Below are positions 34,120 through 42,586 of a DNA stretch of 64,000 nucleotides, in pieces (within the stretch, counting starts at the first letter, position 1; each line of letters starts with the position of its first letter). The DNA is from RPQJ01 sp963700045. GTDB taxonomy: Bacteria > Pseudomonadota > Gammaproteobacteria > Steroidobacterales > Steroidobacteraceae. Location of the stretch: positions 28,733 through 92,732 of the forward strand of contig CAVOWK010000033.1 of NCBI GenBank assembly GCA_963700045.1, given 5' to 3'. The notes under the pieces are model-generated. The model worked only from the letters and a program-made list of their open reading frames with translations, made no database searches and was not told where the DNA came from. The translations under genes and the position numbers were made by a program.

Positions 34120-35217
34120 TTGGCGCGCATCGACGCATTCCTGAAACTCGGCGCCTCGCAAGGCTGCTCGGACGTCCACCTCGCGGTCGGCGTGCCGCCG
34201 ATGCTGCGCATGAACGGCGACCTGCTGCCGATCAAGTTCCGCAACCTGGCCGAGGCCGAGCTCGAAAGCTACGTCACGGAGATCCTGACGCCCACGCACC
34301 AGGAGCAGTTCAGGAAGGGTCACGACGTCGATTTCTCGTACGTCTCCGAGGACAACGCGCGTTTCCGCGTCAACGTCTTCCGCAAGGAGACGGGCGTCGG
34401 CGCGGTGTTCCGCGCCATCCCGAACGACGTGCCGTCGCTCGATTCGCTGAATCTCCCGCCGGTGGTCAAGAAGTTCTGTGATTTCCACCAGGGCATGGTG
34501 CTGGTCACGGGTTCCACGGGTACCGGCAAGTCGACGACGCTTGCAGCGATGATCGACCACCTGAACCGGACGCGCCGGCTGAACATCATCAGCCTCGAGG
34601 ACCCGATCGAGTTCGTCCACCGCAGCAAGCAATCGCAGGTGGTCCAGCGCGAACTGCACACGCACCTGCCCTCCTTCGCCGATGGCGTGCGAGCTGCAAT
34701 GCGCGAGGACCCCGACGTGATCCTGGTCGGCGAGCTGCGCGACGCCGAGACGGTGCGCTGGGCGATGACCGCGGCGGAAACCGGACACCTCGTGCTCGGC
34801 ACGCTGCACACGACCAGCGCGGTGAAGACGATCGACCGCATCGTCGACGCGCTGCCGCCGGAGGAGCGCGAGCAGACCAAGAGCTTCCTGTCGCAGAGCC
34901 TGCTCGGCGTCGTCACCCAGTTCCTGGTGCGCACACCCGACCTGCGCGGTCGCAAGGCCATCTGCGAGGTGATGGTCATGAACCGCGCGATCGGCAAGCT
35001 CATCACGTCCGAGCAGTCGCACATGATCCCGTCGCAGTTGCAGACGGGCCGCGAAGTCGGCATGCAGACACTCGACCAGGCGCTGCTCGCCGCCATCCAG
35101 GCGCGCGAGATCGATCCGGAGGACGCGTTCGGTTACGCCATGGACAAGAAGCCGTTCGCCCGCTACGTCCCCGAAGGCACGGCGATTCTCAAGGCCGACG
35201 TGACGCAGGGACTCTGA
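34120..35217 (+). CDS. PilT/PilU-type pilus retraction ATPase (first of pair)
   Basis: A 365-residue secretion ATPase with a TTG start 7 nt after the kinase gene. The N-terminal PAS-like domain opens SDVHLAVGVPPMLRMNGDLLPI. Walker A is VTGSTGTGKSTTLAAMIDHL (about residue 130), the Asp box IISLEDPIEFVHRSKQ, Walker B DVILVGELRDAETVRWAMTAAETGHLVLG (in part), and the His box LGTLHTTSAVKTIDRIVD. It resembles PilT most, with an extended C-terminus. Such ATPases disassemble type IV pili for twitching. No other pilus gene is in the window, so it may be an accessory copy. Confidence 0.88.
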   Translation: MARIDAFLKLGASQGCSDVHLAVGVPPMLRMNGDLLPIKFRNLAEAELESYVTEILTPTHQEQFRKGHDVDFSYVSEDNARFRVNVFRKETGVGAVFRAIPNDVPSLDSLNLPPVVKKFCDFHQGMVLVTGSTGTGKSTTLAAMIDHLNRTRRLNIISLEDPIEFVHRSKQSQVVQRELHTHLPSFADGVRAAMREDPDVILVGELRDAETVRWAMTAAETGHLVLGTLHTTSAVKTIDRIVDALPPEEREQTKSFLSQSLLGVVTQFLVRTPDLRGRKAICEVMVMNRAIGKLITSEQSHMIPSQLQTGREVGMQTLDQALLAAIQAREIDPEDAFGYAMDKKPFARYVPEGTAILKADVTQGL

Positions 35218-36332
35218 TGTCCACCGAGACGACGACACAGGTCACCACTGCCGAGGTGCCGCAGCACACGCCGCGGCGCATCGATGAATTCCTGCTCGAC
35301 GTGATCAAGCGAGGCGGCTCCGACCTGCATTTCGTCGCCGGCGATCCGCCGCGCATCCGCCACAACGGCGAGCTGCAGTCGCTGCGCGATGCACCACTCG
35401 ACAAGCAGTTCGTGCAAGACACGATCATGGACTTCATCACCCGCCGCGCGCAGCAGCAGCTAGAGGAAAAGGACGGCGCCGATTTCGCCTATTCCATCCC
35501 GGGCGTTTCGCGTTTCCGCGTGAACGTCTTCCGGCACATCGGCGGGCTCGGTGCCGTGCTGCGAGCGATCCCTTCGAAGGCGCTGACGCTCGAGCAGCTC
35601 AACATGCCCCAGGCCGTGCGCAGCCTGTGCCGCGTCAACAACGGCCTGATCCTGGTGACGGGCAAGACCGGCTCGGGCAAGTCGACGACGCTCGCCGCGA
35701 TGATCGACGACATCAACGCACGCGAGAAAGGCCACATCCTCACGATCGAGGACCCGATCGAGTTCGTGCATCCGCGCAAGAACTGCCTGGTCAGCCAGCG
35801 CGAGGTCGGCCTGCACAGCCCGGGTTTTGCCGAGGCACTGCACTCGGCCCTGCGCGAAGACCCGGACATCGTGCTGGTCGGCGAAATGCGCGACCTCGAG
35901 ACGATCAGCATCGCGGTTACGGCGGCCGAGATGGGCATCCTCGTGATGGGCACCCTGCACACCAACGGCGCCGCACCCACCGTGGACCGCATCGTCAACG
36001 CCTTCCCCGCCGACAAGCAGAGCCACGTGCGGACCATGCTGTCGACCTCGCTGCGCGGCGTGATCTCGCAGCAGCTGATCATGCGCGCCGACAAGCGCGG
36101 GCGGGTCGCCGCGCTCGAGATCCTCATCAACACGCCGGCCGTCTCCAACCTGATCCGCCAGGGCAAGCTCGACCAGCTCGAGAACGCGATGCAGAGCGGC
36201 GGCGCCCACGGCATGCGGGTCATGGACTCGGCGATCAAGGAACTGTTCGAGAAGGGCGTCATCAGCGGCCGCTCGGCTTACGAAAAGGCCATGAACAAGC
36301 CGCAGTTCGAGCAGTTCAAGGACATGGGTTGA
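35217..36332 (+). CDS. PilT/PilU-type pilus retraction ATPase (second of pair)
   Basis: A 371-residue paralogue of the preceding gene; its ATG overlaps that gene's TGA (TGATG). A Thr-rich N-terminal tail of about 20 residues precedes the domain opening IDEFLLDVIKRGGSDLHFVAGDPPRIRHNGELQ (in part). Walker A is VTGKTGSGKSTTLAAMIDDI, Walker B DIVLVGEMRDLETISIAV, and the His box MGTLHTNGAAPTVDRIVN. A PilU-like accessory role beside the first ATPase is likely. Which of the two is the main motor cannot be decided from sequence alone. Confidence 0.88.
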   Translation: MSTETTTQVTTAEVPQHTPRRIDEFLLDVIKRGGSDLHFVAGDPPRIRHNGELQSLRDAPLDKQFVQDTIMDFITRRAQQQLEEKDGADFAYSIPGVSRFRVNVFRHIGGLGAVLRAIPSKALTLEQLNMPQAVRSLCRVNNGLILVTGKTGSGKSTTLAAMIDDINAREKGHILTIEDPIEFVHPRKNCLVSQREVGLHSPGFAEALHSALREDPDIVLVGEMRDLETISIAVTAAEMGILVMGTLHTNGAAPTVDRIVNAFPADKQSHVRTMLSTSLRGVISQQLIMRADKRGRVAALEILINTPAVSNLIRQGKLDQLENAMQSGGAHGMRVMDSAIKELFEKGVISGRSAYEKAMNKPQFEQFKDMG

Positions 36333-36418
36333 ACGGGGCCCAGGCATCGCGCTAGCGACTGCGCTCCGGCAGGACGCCGCAAATCGTTCGTCCTCAGCCT
36401 GCGCATCGAGCCGGGTTT

Positions 36419-36474
36419 CGGGTACGTCCTCCGCGCCTTGAAAAGGCAGACACGCGGCGCGGAAGACGTACCCG
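36419..36474 (+). repeat. Two-hairpin element, copy E (hairpin 1 only)
   Basis: A 19-bp stem with one C/A mismatch (36419-36437 with 36456-36474) around an 18-nt loop that ends AAAAGGCAGACACGC, a variant of the core. The second hairpin is not recognisable: GCGCC follows near 36489 but has no partner arm. It lies 86 nt after the stop of the second PilT-like gene on the same strand. Confidence 0.75.
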
Positions 36475-36548
36475 AGACTCGCTGCAATGCGCCTATAGCG
36501 CGGTGACAGCGGACGCTGCTGCGGCGACGTACCCTAAAGGGCATGAAT

Positions 36549-36659
36549 GCGCCGTGCGAGCGCTCGCCCATGGCGAGAGCGAGCTCAGGCGCGGCGCGCT
36601 GGCGGCCGATCCGGAGCCTTCTCCCGAGCGCGTGTCTGCCTTTCCAAGCGCGGGAGAAG
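36549..36659 (-). repeat. Two-hairpin element, copy F (reverse orientation, decayed stems)
   Basis: Read on the minus strand: a 9-bp outer stem (36651-36659 with 36618-36626) flanks the exact core GGAAAGGCAGACAC (36632-36645) with imperfect pairing between. Then comes GCGCC-TGA, a second stem with 10 of 13 pairs (36572-36584 with 36556-36568, loop CAT or its complement), AC and GGCGC ending at 36549. It belongs to a cluster of three copies between the PilT-like pair and metG. Confidence 0.75.
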
Positions 36660-36726
36660 CACCGAATCGGCCGCTTGCACCGCGCGCGGGAGACGCACCG
36701 ATCCGCCGCATGGCCCACCGTGACGC

Positions 36727-36740
36727 GTGTCTGCCTGCCC
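36727..36740 (-). repeat. Two-hairpin element, copy G (core only)
   Basis: A core variant GGGCAGGCAGACAC on the minus strand, directly upstream (in element orientation) of copy F. Flanking arms are not convincingly complementary, so it is a relic. The remaining sequence of the 488-nt gap between 36333 and 36820 shows no ORF worth calling. Confidence 0.55.
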
Positions 36741-36782
36741 AATGGGTGTGCGGCGAGCCAAGCCGTCCGGGGGCTCGACTGG

Positions 36783-36794
36783 CATAATCGACGG
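36783..36794 (+). promoter_or_regulatory. Predicted metG -10 region
   Basis: CATAAT at 36783-36788, followed by CGACGG. The 11-mer ATAATCGACGG is identical to that at the valS promoter. The metG ATG is 32 nt after the -10 box. No clear -35 box is visible. Confidence 0.4.
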
Positions 36795-36820
36795 TCATTC
36801 GACCCGGACCCCGCCGCCCC

Positions 36821-38920
36821 ATGACCGCCCCCGTAAAGCGCACCCTGCTCGTCACCAGCGCGTTGCCGTATGCCAACGGCGCGCCGCACCTGGGGCACAT
36901 CGTCGAATACGTCCAGACCGACATCTGGGTGCGGTTCCAGCGCATGCGCGGCCACGACTGCCTGTTCATCTGGGCGAGCGACGCGCACGGCACGCCGATC
37001 ATGCTCAAGGCCCGGCAGGAAGGCATCACGCCCGAGCAACTGATCGAGCGCGTCGGCGCCGAACAACGCCGCGATTTCGGCGAGTTCGACATCTCGTACG
37101 ACAACTTCCACACCACGCACTCGGACGAGAATCGCGAAGTCACGTACGAGATCTATCGCCGGCTCGTCGCGGGCGGCCACATCCGGCGCGAGACGATCGT
37201 GCAGGCCTACGACGAGCAGGCGAAGATGTTCCTGCCCGACCGCTACGTGCGGGGCACGTGCCCCAGGTGCGGCGCACTCGACCAGTACGGCGACAGCTGC
37301 GAGGTCTGCGGCGCCACCTACACGCCCGCCGACCTGCTGCATGCGGTCTCGGTCGTGAGCGGCACGCCACCCGTGCAGAAGGAATCGGAGCACCTGTTCT
37401 TCAAGCTCGGTGACTTCGAGCCGATGCTGCGCGCCTGGACCAGCGGCAATCGCCTGCAATCCGCCGTCACTGCCAAGCTCGGCGAGTGGTTCGACGCCGG
37501 CCTGCGCGACTGGGACATCTCGCGCGACGAGCCGTATTTCGGCTTCGGGATTCCGGGTGAAGCCGGCAAGTATTTCTACGTCTGGCTCGACGCTCCGATC
37601 GGTTACCTGTCGAGCCTGCTGCAGTACTGCCGCCGCACCGGGCGGGATTTCGACCGCTACTGGAAGCCGGACAGCGACGCGGAGGTGTATCACTTCATCG
37701 GCAAGGACATCGTGTACTTCCACACGCTGTTCTGGCCGGCCGTACTGGTGGGAGCGGGTTACCGGCCGCCGACGTCGGTGTTCGCACACGGCTTCCTCAC
37801 CGTAAACGGGCTGAAGATGTCGAAGTCGCGCGGCACGCTGATCTCCGCGCGCACCTGGCTCGATCACCTGCCGGCCGAATACCTGCGCTACTACTTCGCC
37901 TCACGCCTCGGTGACGGCGTCGAGGACCTCGACCTCAACCTCGACGACTTCGTGGCCAAGGTCAATTCCGACATCGTCGGCAAGCTCGTCAACATCGCGA
38001 GCCGGTGCGCCGGATTCATCGCGCGGGGCTCGGCCGGCAGGCTGGCCCCCTCGCTCGCGGACACGGCCCTGCAGGACGAATTCGCCGCGGCCGGCGAACG
38101 TGTCGCCGCACTGTACGAAGGCCGCGATCTCGCCGGTGCAATGCGCGAAATCATGGCGCTCACCGACCGCGCCAACCTCTACATCGACCAGCAGAAACCC
38201 TGGCTCATGGCGAAGGATCCGGCGCGGGCCGCTGCAGTGCAGGCCGTCTGCACGCAGGGCCTCAACCTGTTCCGTGTGCTCGCGATCTACCTGAAGCCCG
38301 TCATGCCGAAGCTCGCTGCGGGCGCCGAGAAATTTCTCGGCCTGCCCCCGCAGGCCTGGGCCGACGCCGCAGCGCCGCTCCTCGACACGGTGATCAATGC
38401 CTACGAGCCGCTCGCCACGCGGGTCGACCCGGCCGCGGTCAAGGCGCTGCTGGCCGCGTCGGCGGAGAGCCTGAAGCCTGCGGGCGTACCTGCAGCGGCT
38501 GCCGCGACGGCGCCTGCTGTCGTGGCGAAGGCCGACGGCCGGAAGCCCGCCACAGGCGCTGCGAAGGTTGCAGAACCAGCGGCCGCGGCGACGGAACTGT
38601 CGATCGACGATTTCATGAAAGTCGACCTGCGCGTCGCACGCATCGACTCGGCCGAGCTGGTCGAAGGCGCAGACAAGCTGCTCAGGCTCGAGGTGGATCT
38701 CGGCGAGCTCGGCAAGCGGCAGATTTTTGCCGGCATCCGTTCGGCGTACGAACCGTCGCAGCTCGTCGGCCGCCTGACGGTCGTGGTCGCGAACCTCGCA
38801 CCACGCAAGATGCGTTTCGGACTGTCCGAAGGCATGGTGCTCGCGGCCGGGCCCGGCGGACAGGAGATCTTCGTGCTCTCCCCCGATGCCGGCGCGACGC
38901 CCGGCATGAAGGTGAAGTGA
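36821..38920 (+). CDS. metG: Methionyl-tRNA synthetase with C-terminal tRNA-binding domain
   Basis: A 699-residue class Ia synthetase. The HIGH-type motif is in ALPYANGAPHLGHIVEYVQTD (in part; about residue 15). Zinc-binding cysteines are in GTCPRCGALDQYGDSCEVCG (about 145-165). The KMSKS loop is GLKMSKSRGT (about 335). An Ala/Pro-rich linker (about 545-590) leads to a C-terminal EMAP-like tRNA-binding domain (DDFMKVDLRVARI to the end), which mediates dimerisation and tRNA binding. rnfA follows after 19 nt. Confidence 0.97.
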   Translation: MTAPVKRTLLVTSALPYANGAPHLGHIVEYVQTDIWVRFQRMRGHDCLFIWASDAHGTPIMLKARQEGITPEQLIERVGAEQRRDFGEFDISYDNFHTTHSDENREVTYEIYRRLVAGGHIRRETIVQAYDEQAKMFLPDRYVRGTCPRCGALDQYGDSCEVCGATYTPADLLHAVSVVSGTPPVQKESEHLFFKLGDFEPMLRAWTSGNRLQSAVTAKLGEWFDAGLRDWDISRDEPYFGFGIPGEAGKYFYVWLDAPIGYLSSLLQYCRRTGRDFDRYWKPDSDAEVYHFIGKDIVYFHTLFWPAVLVGAGYRPPTSVFAHGFLTVNGLKMSKSRGTLISARTWLDHLPAEYLRYYFASRLGDGVEDLDLNLDDFVAKVNSDIVGKLVNIASRCAGFIARGSAGRLAPSLADTALQDEFAAAGERVAALYEGRDLAGAMREIMALTDRANLYIDQQKPWLMAKDPARAAAVQAVCTQGLNLFRVLAIYLKPVMPKLAAGAEKFLGLPPQAWADAAAPLLDTVINAYEPLATRVDPAAVKALLAASAESLKPAGVPAAAAATAPAVVAKADGRKPATGAAKVAEPAAAATELSIDDFMKVDLRVARIDSAELVEGADKLLRLEVDLGELGKRQIFAGIRSAYEPSQLVGRLTVVVANLAPRKMRFGLSEGMVLAAGPGGQEIFVLSPDAGATPGMKVK

Positions 38921-38939
38921 CACCGGCGACGAGGAGCCC

Positions 38940-39521
38940 ATGACCGAGCTGCTGCTGCTCGCGCTCGGAGCGAGCCTGGTCAACAACTTCGTCCTGTCGA
39001 ACTTCCTCGGGCTATGCCCGTTCATCGGCGTGAGTCGCCGTTTCGAGGCCGCGGCCGGCATGGCCCTCGCGACGCTGTTCGTGCTCACGCTGGCCTCGGG
39101 CCTGAGCTTCGCACTGTGGCAATGGGTGCTGGTGCCGCTGGGACTCGAGTACCTGCGCACGCTGGTCTTCATCCTGCTGATCGCGGGGGTCGTGCAGTTC
39201 ACCGAGATCATGGTGCGGGCGACGAGCCCCCTCCTGCACCAGCTGCTTGGCATCTTCCTGCCGCTGATCACGACCAACTGCGCCGTGCTCGGCGTGGCAT
39301 TGCTGAACGTGAATCGCCAGCACGGCTTGCTCGAGTCGCTGGTCTTCGGTGCGAGCGCCGGCGCCGGCTTCGGACTGGCACTGTTGCTGTTCACGGCACT
39401 GCGCGAACGCCTGGACACGGCCGACGTGCCGCAAGCCTTCCGCGGCGCGCCCGTGGCGCTGGTGACGGCGGGCCTGATGGCCCTCGCCTTCATGGGTTTC
39501 GCAGGGCTGGGCGCGCGGTGA
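38940..39521 (+). CDS. rnfA: Electron transport complex subunit RnfA/RsxA
   Basis: A 193-residue integral membrane subunit with six helices. Signatures: LLLLALGASLVNNFVLSNFLGLCPFIGVS (in part) and LLGIFLPLITTNCAVLGVALLN, each carrying a conserved Cys that in RnfA/RnfE binds a membrane [2Fe-2S] cluster. The Rnf complex couples NADH-ferredoxin electron transfer to ion translocation; in E. coli the Rsx version keeps SoxR reduced. First gene of a complete rnfABCDGE operon. Confidence 0.93.
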   Translation: MTELLLLALGASLVNNFVLSNFLGLCPFIGVSRRFEAAAGMALATLFVLTLASGLSFALWQWVLVPLGLEYLRTLVFILLIAGVVQFTEIMVRATSPLLHQLLGIFLPLITTNCAVLGVALLNVNRQHGLLESLVFGASAGAGFGLALLLFTALRERLDTADVPQAFRGAPVALVTAGLMALAFMGFAGLGAR

Positions 39522-40063
39522 ACCCCGACGCGGTGGTCATTGCGGTGCTGGTCGCAGCGGCGCTCGCCGTCACGCTCGGCGTTGCGCTCGGCTGGGCGGC
39601 GGCGCGCATCGAGCCGGACGCCGACTCGCTGGTGGAGCGCATCGACGCACTGCTGCCGCAGACGCAGTGCGGTCAATGCCGATTCCCGGGTTGCCGGCCC
39701 TACGCGGCCGCCATCGCGAGCGGTGCGGCGGAAATCGACCGCTGCCCTCCAGGTGGCGAGGAGACGGTACGCGCGCTCGCCGCGTTGCTTGATCGTGCGC
39801 CACGCCCGCTCGATCCCGCGTTCGGCACGCCCAAGCCGGCACAGGTGGCATGGATCGACGAAGCAAGGTGCATCGGCTGCGCGCGCTGCCTTCCCGCCTG
39901 CCCGGTCGACGCCATCGTCGGCGCACCCCGACAGATGCACACGGTGATAGCGGCGCAGTGCACAGGCTGCGAGCTCTGCCTGCCGCCCTGTCCTGTCGAC
40001 TGCATCGAACTGCGCCCCGCCCCGGCTGTGTCGCGGCGCTATCGCCAGCCTCGTGCCGCGTGA
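39518..40063 (+). CDS. rnfB: Electron transport complex subunit RnfB
   Basis: A 181-residue iron-sulfur protein. An N-terminal membrane anchor (VIAVLVAAALAVTLGVALGWAAA) is followed by the four-Cys cluster motif QTQCGQCRFPGCRPYA and, further on, two 4Fe-4S ferredoxin motifs (CIGCARCLPACPVDAI and CTGCELCLPPCPVDCI). The GTG start overlaps the rnfA stop (GTGA), and its stop overlaps the rnfC start. RnfB passes electrons between the cytosolic donor and the membrane core. Confidence 0.93.
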   Translation: MNPDAVVIAVLVAAALAVTLGVALGWAAARIEPDADSLVERIDALLPQTQCGQCRFPGCRPYAAAIASGAAEIDRCPPGGEETVRALAALLDRAPRPLDPAFGTPKPAQVAWIDEARCIGCARCLPACPVDAIVGAPRQMHTVIAAQCTGCELCLPPCPVDCIELRPAPAVSRRYRQPRAA

Positions 40064-41547
40064 TGGCCGCGCGATCCACGTTCCCCGCCGGCCTCGTGCT
40101 CGACGCGCACAAGCAGCAGGCGTGCGATTCGCCGATCGTCGAAATGCCGCTGCCCCCGCACGTGGTGCTCGCACTCGATCAGGGTGCGGGGTACAGCGCC
40201 GAACCTGTCGTGGCCGTGGGTGACGCCGTCGCCGCGGGCACTCTCGTCGCGCGCGCTGACCACCCGTTTGCATCCGCCGTGCACGCGCCGCTCGCAGGCA
40301 TTGTCGTCGCAATGGAGACACGCGCAGCCGCCGTCCAGGGCGGACGCAGCTTCTGCATCGTGATCGAGGGCGACGGCTCGGACCGGATCGATGACCGCGT
40401 CCGTCCCGTCACGGATCCCGCCTCGCTCGGTCCGGAGGAACTCGTCCAGCGAATGCGCGACGCGGGAATCGCCGGACTCGGCGGCGCCGGCTTTCCGACC
40501 CCGACCAAGCTGGCGTCTGCACGCGACCTCGGTGCACACACGCTCGTGCTGAACGGCGCGGAGTGCGAGCCATGGATCTGCTGTGACGACGCGCTGATGC
40601 GCGCCGCCGCAGACGACGTCGTGCTCGGCGCGCTCATCCTGCGACGCGCTGCGGGTGCGGTGCGTTGCGTGATCGCGATCGAGGACGACAAGCCTGCAGC
40701 CATTGCAACCGTGGCAGCTGCGATCGAGCGCCTGCGTGACGATGGCCTGACGCTCGCGGTGGTCCCTGCGGTGTATCCACAGGGCGCCGAGCGTCAGTTG
40801 ATCACGGCGGTCGCCGGCGTCGAAGTGCCTGCGGGCGGACTGCCGGCGGACGCGGGCGTGATCTGCCAGAACGTGGCGACCGCAGCGGCCGTCGCGCGCT
40901 GGGTCACGCGTGGCGAGCCCATGCTCTCGCGCATCGTGACCGTCACTGGCAGCGGCGTCGCGCGACCCTGCAACGTCCGCGCGCCGATCGGCGCCCCGCT
41001 CGCTGCACTCATCGCGGCGTCCGGCGGATATCGCGGCACGCCGCTACGCCTGCTTGCCGGCGGCAGCATGACCGGTCGGGCCTTGCCATCCGACGAGATC
41101 GGACTCACCAAGGCGATGAACTGCGTCCTCGTCGCGACGCGGGACGACATCGGTTCACGGCTCGGGGCGGTCGAAATGCCGTGCATCCGCTGCGGCGATT
41201 GTGCCAACGTGTGCCCCGCCGGACTGCTGCCGCAGCAACTGCTCCGGGCGGCGCTCGCCGACGCTCACGACACGTTGCGCCAGTTCGGCGTGCACGACTG
41301 CATCGATTGCGGCCTTTGCGACTACGTCTGCCCGAGCCAGATTCCGCTGGCCGATCGCTTTCGTCACGCGAGGCGTCGCTTGCACGAGGCCGAGGCGATG
41401 GCGAGCAAGGCAGCGGCTGCACGCGAGCGTCACGAACTGCACACGCGCCGGCTGCAGGAAGCCGCGACGGCCGAACAACGGACATTCGAGAGCGTCCGCA
41501 GTCGCGCACGACAACCCGGCGACGGCTCGGCGGGTGATGAGGACTGA
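40063..41547 (+). CDS. rnfC: Electron transport complex subunit RnfC
   Basis: A 494-residue peripheral subunit with NADH, FMN and Fe-S sites. Motifs: GAGIAGLGGAGFPTPTKLASA-like region (AGIAGLGGAGFPT at about 144), LNGAECEPWICCDD, and two ferredoxin-type motifs near residues 370-430 (CIRCGDCANVCPAGLLPQQL and CIDCGLCDYVCPSQIPLADRFR, in part). A short Ala/Arg-rich helical tail follows; in Enterobacteria this tail is much longer. The ATG overlaps the rnfB stop (TGATG). Confidence 0.93.
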   Translation: MAARSTFPAGLVLDAHKQQACDSPIVEMPLPPHVVLALDQGAGYSAEPVVAVGDAVAAGTLVARADHPFASAVHAPLAGIVVAMETRAAAVQGGRSFCIVIEGDGSDRIDDRVRPVTDPASLGPEELVQRMRDAGIAGLGGAGFPTPTKLASARDLGAHTLVLNGAECEPWICCDDALMRAAADDVVLGALILRRAAGAVRCVIAIEDDKPAAIATVAAAIERLRDDGLTLAVVPAVYPQGAERQLITAVAGVEVPAGGLPADAGVICQNVATAAAVARWVTRGEPMLSRIVTVTGSGVARPCNVRAPIGAPLAALIAASGGYRGTPLRLLAGGSMTGRALPSDEIGLTKAMNCVLVATRDDIGSRLGAVEMPCIRCGDCANVCPAGLLPQQLLRAALADAHDTLRQFGVHDCIDCGLCDYVCPSQIPLADRFRHARRRLHEAEAMASKAAAARERHELHTRRLQEAATAEQRTFESVRSRARQPGDGSAGDED

Positions 41548-41548
41548 C

Positions 41549-42586
41549 ATGCGCTTCGATACTTCGCCCGCGCCGCATGTCATCGCCGGTTACACCGTGC
41601 CGCGCGTCATGTTCCAGGTGCTGTTCGCTCTGTTGCCCGCAGGCATTGCTCACGTCGTGCTGTTCGGTCCCGGGCTGCTGCTGCAACTGTCCGTCGCGTG
41701 CGTCACGGCGTTGCTCGCGGAGGCCGCGGCGCTGCGGTGGCGCGGTCGTGACGCAGCACCTGCACTCAAGGACGGCAGCGTGCTGGTCACCGCGTTCCTG
41801 CTGGCGTTCTCGATCCCGCCGCTGCTGCCCTGGTGGCTCGGTGCGCTCGGCACGGCGCTGGCCGTGCTGCTCGGCAAGCACGTCTTCGGCGGGCTCGGCC
41901 AGAATCCATTCAATCCTGCGATGGTGGGTTACGCGATCCTGCTGGTGTCGTTCCCCGCGGAGATGACGCGCTGGCCCGTGCCGATGGACGTCGACGGCAC
42001 CCGCACCTGGTCCGAACTCGCGCAGATGTCGTTCGCGGGCTTTTACGGCGCGGACCTGACGGCGCGCTGGGACGGGTACACCGGGGCGACCGCACTCGAC
42101 TCGATTCGCAGCGGGCTCGACCTGCGCTACACGCTGCCGGAACTGCTGGGGCGTGAGGACATTGCCGGGACGCTCGGCGCGCGCGGCTTTGCCTGGCTCA
42201 ATCTCGCGGCGCTCGCGGGAGGCCTGTACCTGATGGCCCGCAGGATAGTGCGCTGGCAAATCCCGGTGGCCGTGCTCGGCGGCCTGCTCGTGCCGTCCTT
42301 CATCGCGCACGGCCTGGATTCCGGGACCGCACTGGGACCGGCAATGCAGGCATTCTCCGGCGCCACGATGCTGGCCGCATTCTTCATCGCAACGGACCCT
42401 GTCTCCGCGGCGACGAGCGATCACGGACGGCTGTGGTACGGAGCCGGGATCGGGCTGATCGCCTGGATCATCCGCACGTGGGGCGGCTACCCCGATGGCT
42501 TCGCCTTCGCCGTGCTGCTGATGAACCTCGCCGTGCCATTCATCGACCGCTACACCGTCCCGCGAATCTATGGCCGGCAATCCTGA
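41549..42586 (+). CDS. rnfD: Electron transport complex subunit RnfD
   Basis: A 345-residue membrane subunit related to NqrB. Family motifs are FGGLGQNPFNPAMVGYAILL near residue 110 and QAFSGATMLAAFFIATDPVSAATS near 265, where the SGAT Thr is the covalent FMN site. It starts 1 nt after the rnfC stop and overlaps rnfG by 17 nt. The start is the ATG of MRFDTSPAPH; an ATG four codons upstream overlaps rnfC. Confidence 0.92.
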   Translation: MRFDTSPAPHVIAGYTVPRVMFQVLFALLPAGIAHVVLFGPGLLLQLSVACVTALLAEAAALRWRGRDAAPALKDGSVLVTAFLLAFSIPPLLPWWLGALGTALAVLLGKHVFGGLGQNPFNPAMVGYAILLVSFPAEMTRWPVPMDVDGTRTWSELAQMSFAGFYGADLTARWDGYTGATALDSIRSGLDLRYTLPELLGREDIAGTLGARGFAWLNLAALAGGLYLMARRIVRWQIPVAVLGGLLVPSFIAHGLDSGTALGPAMQAFSGATMLAAFFIATDPVSAATSDHGRLWYGAGIGLIAWIIRTWGGYPDGFAFAVLLMNLAVPFIDRYTVPRIYGRQS

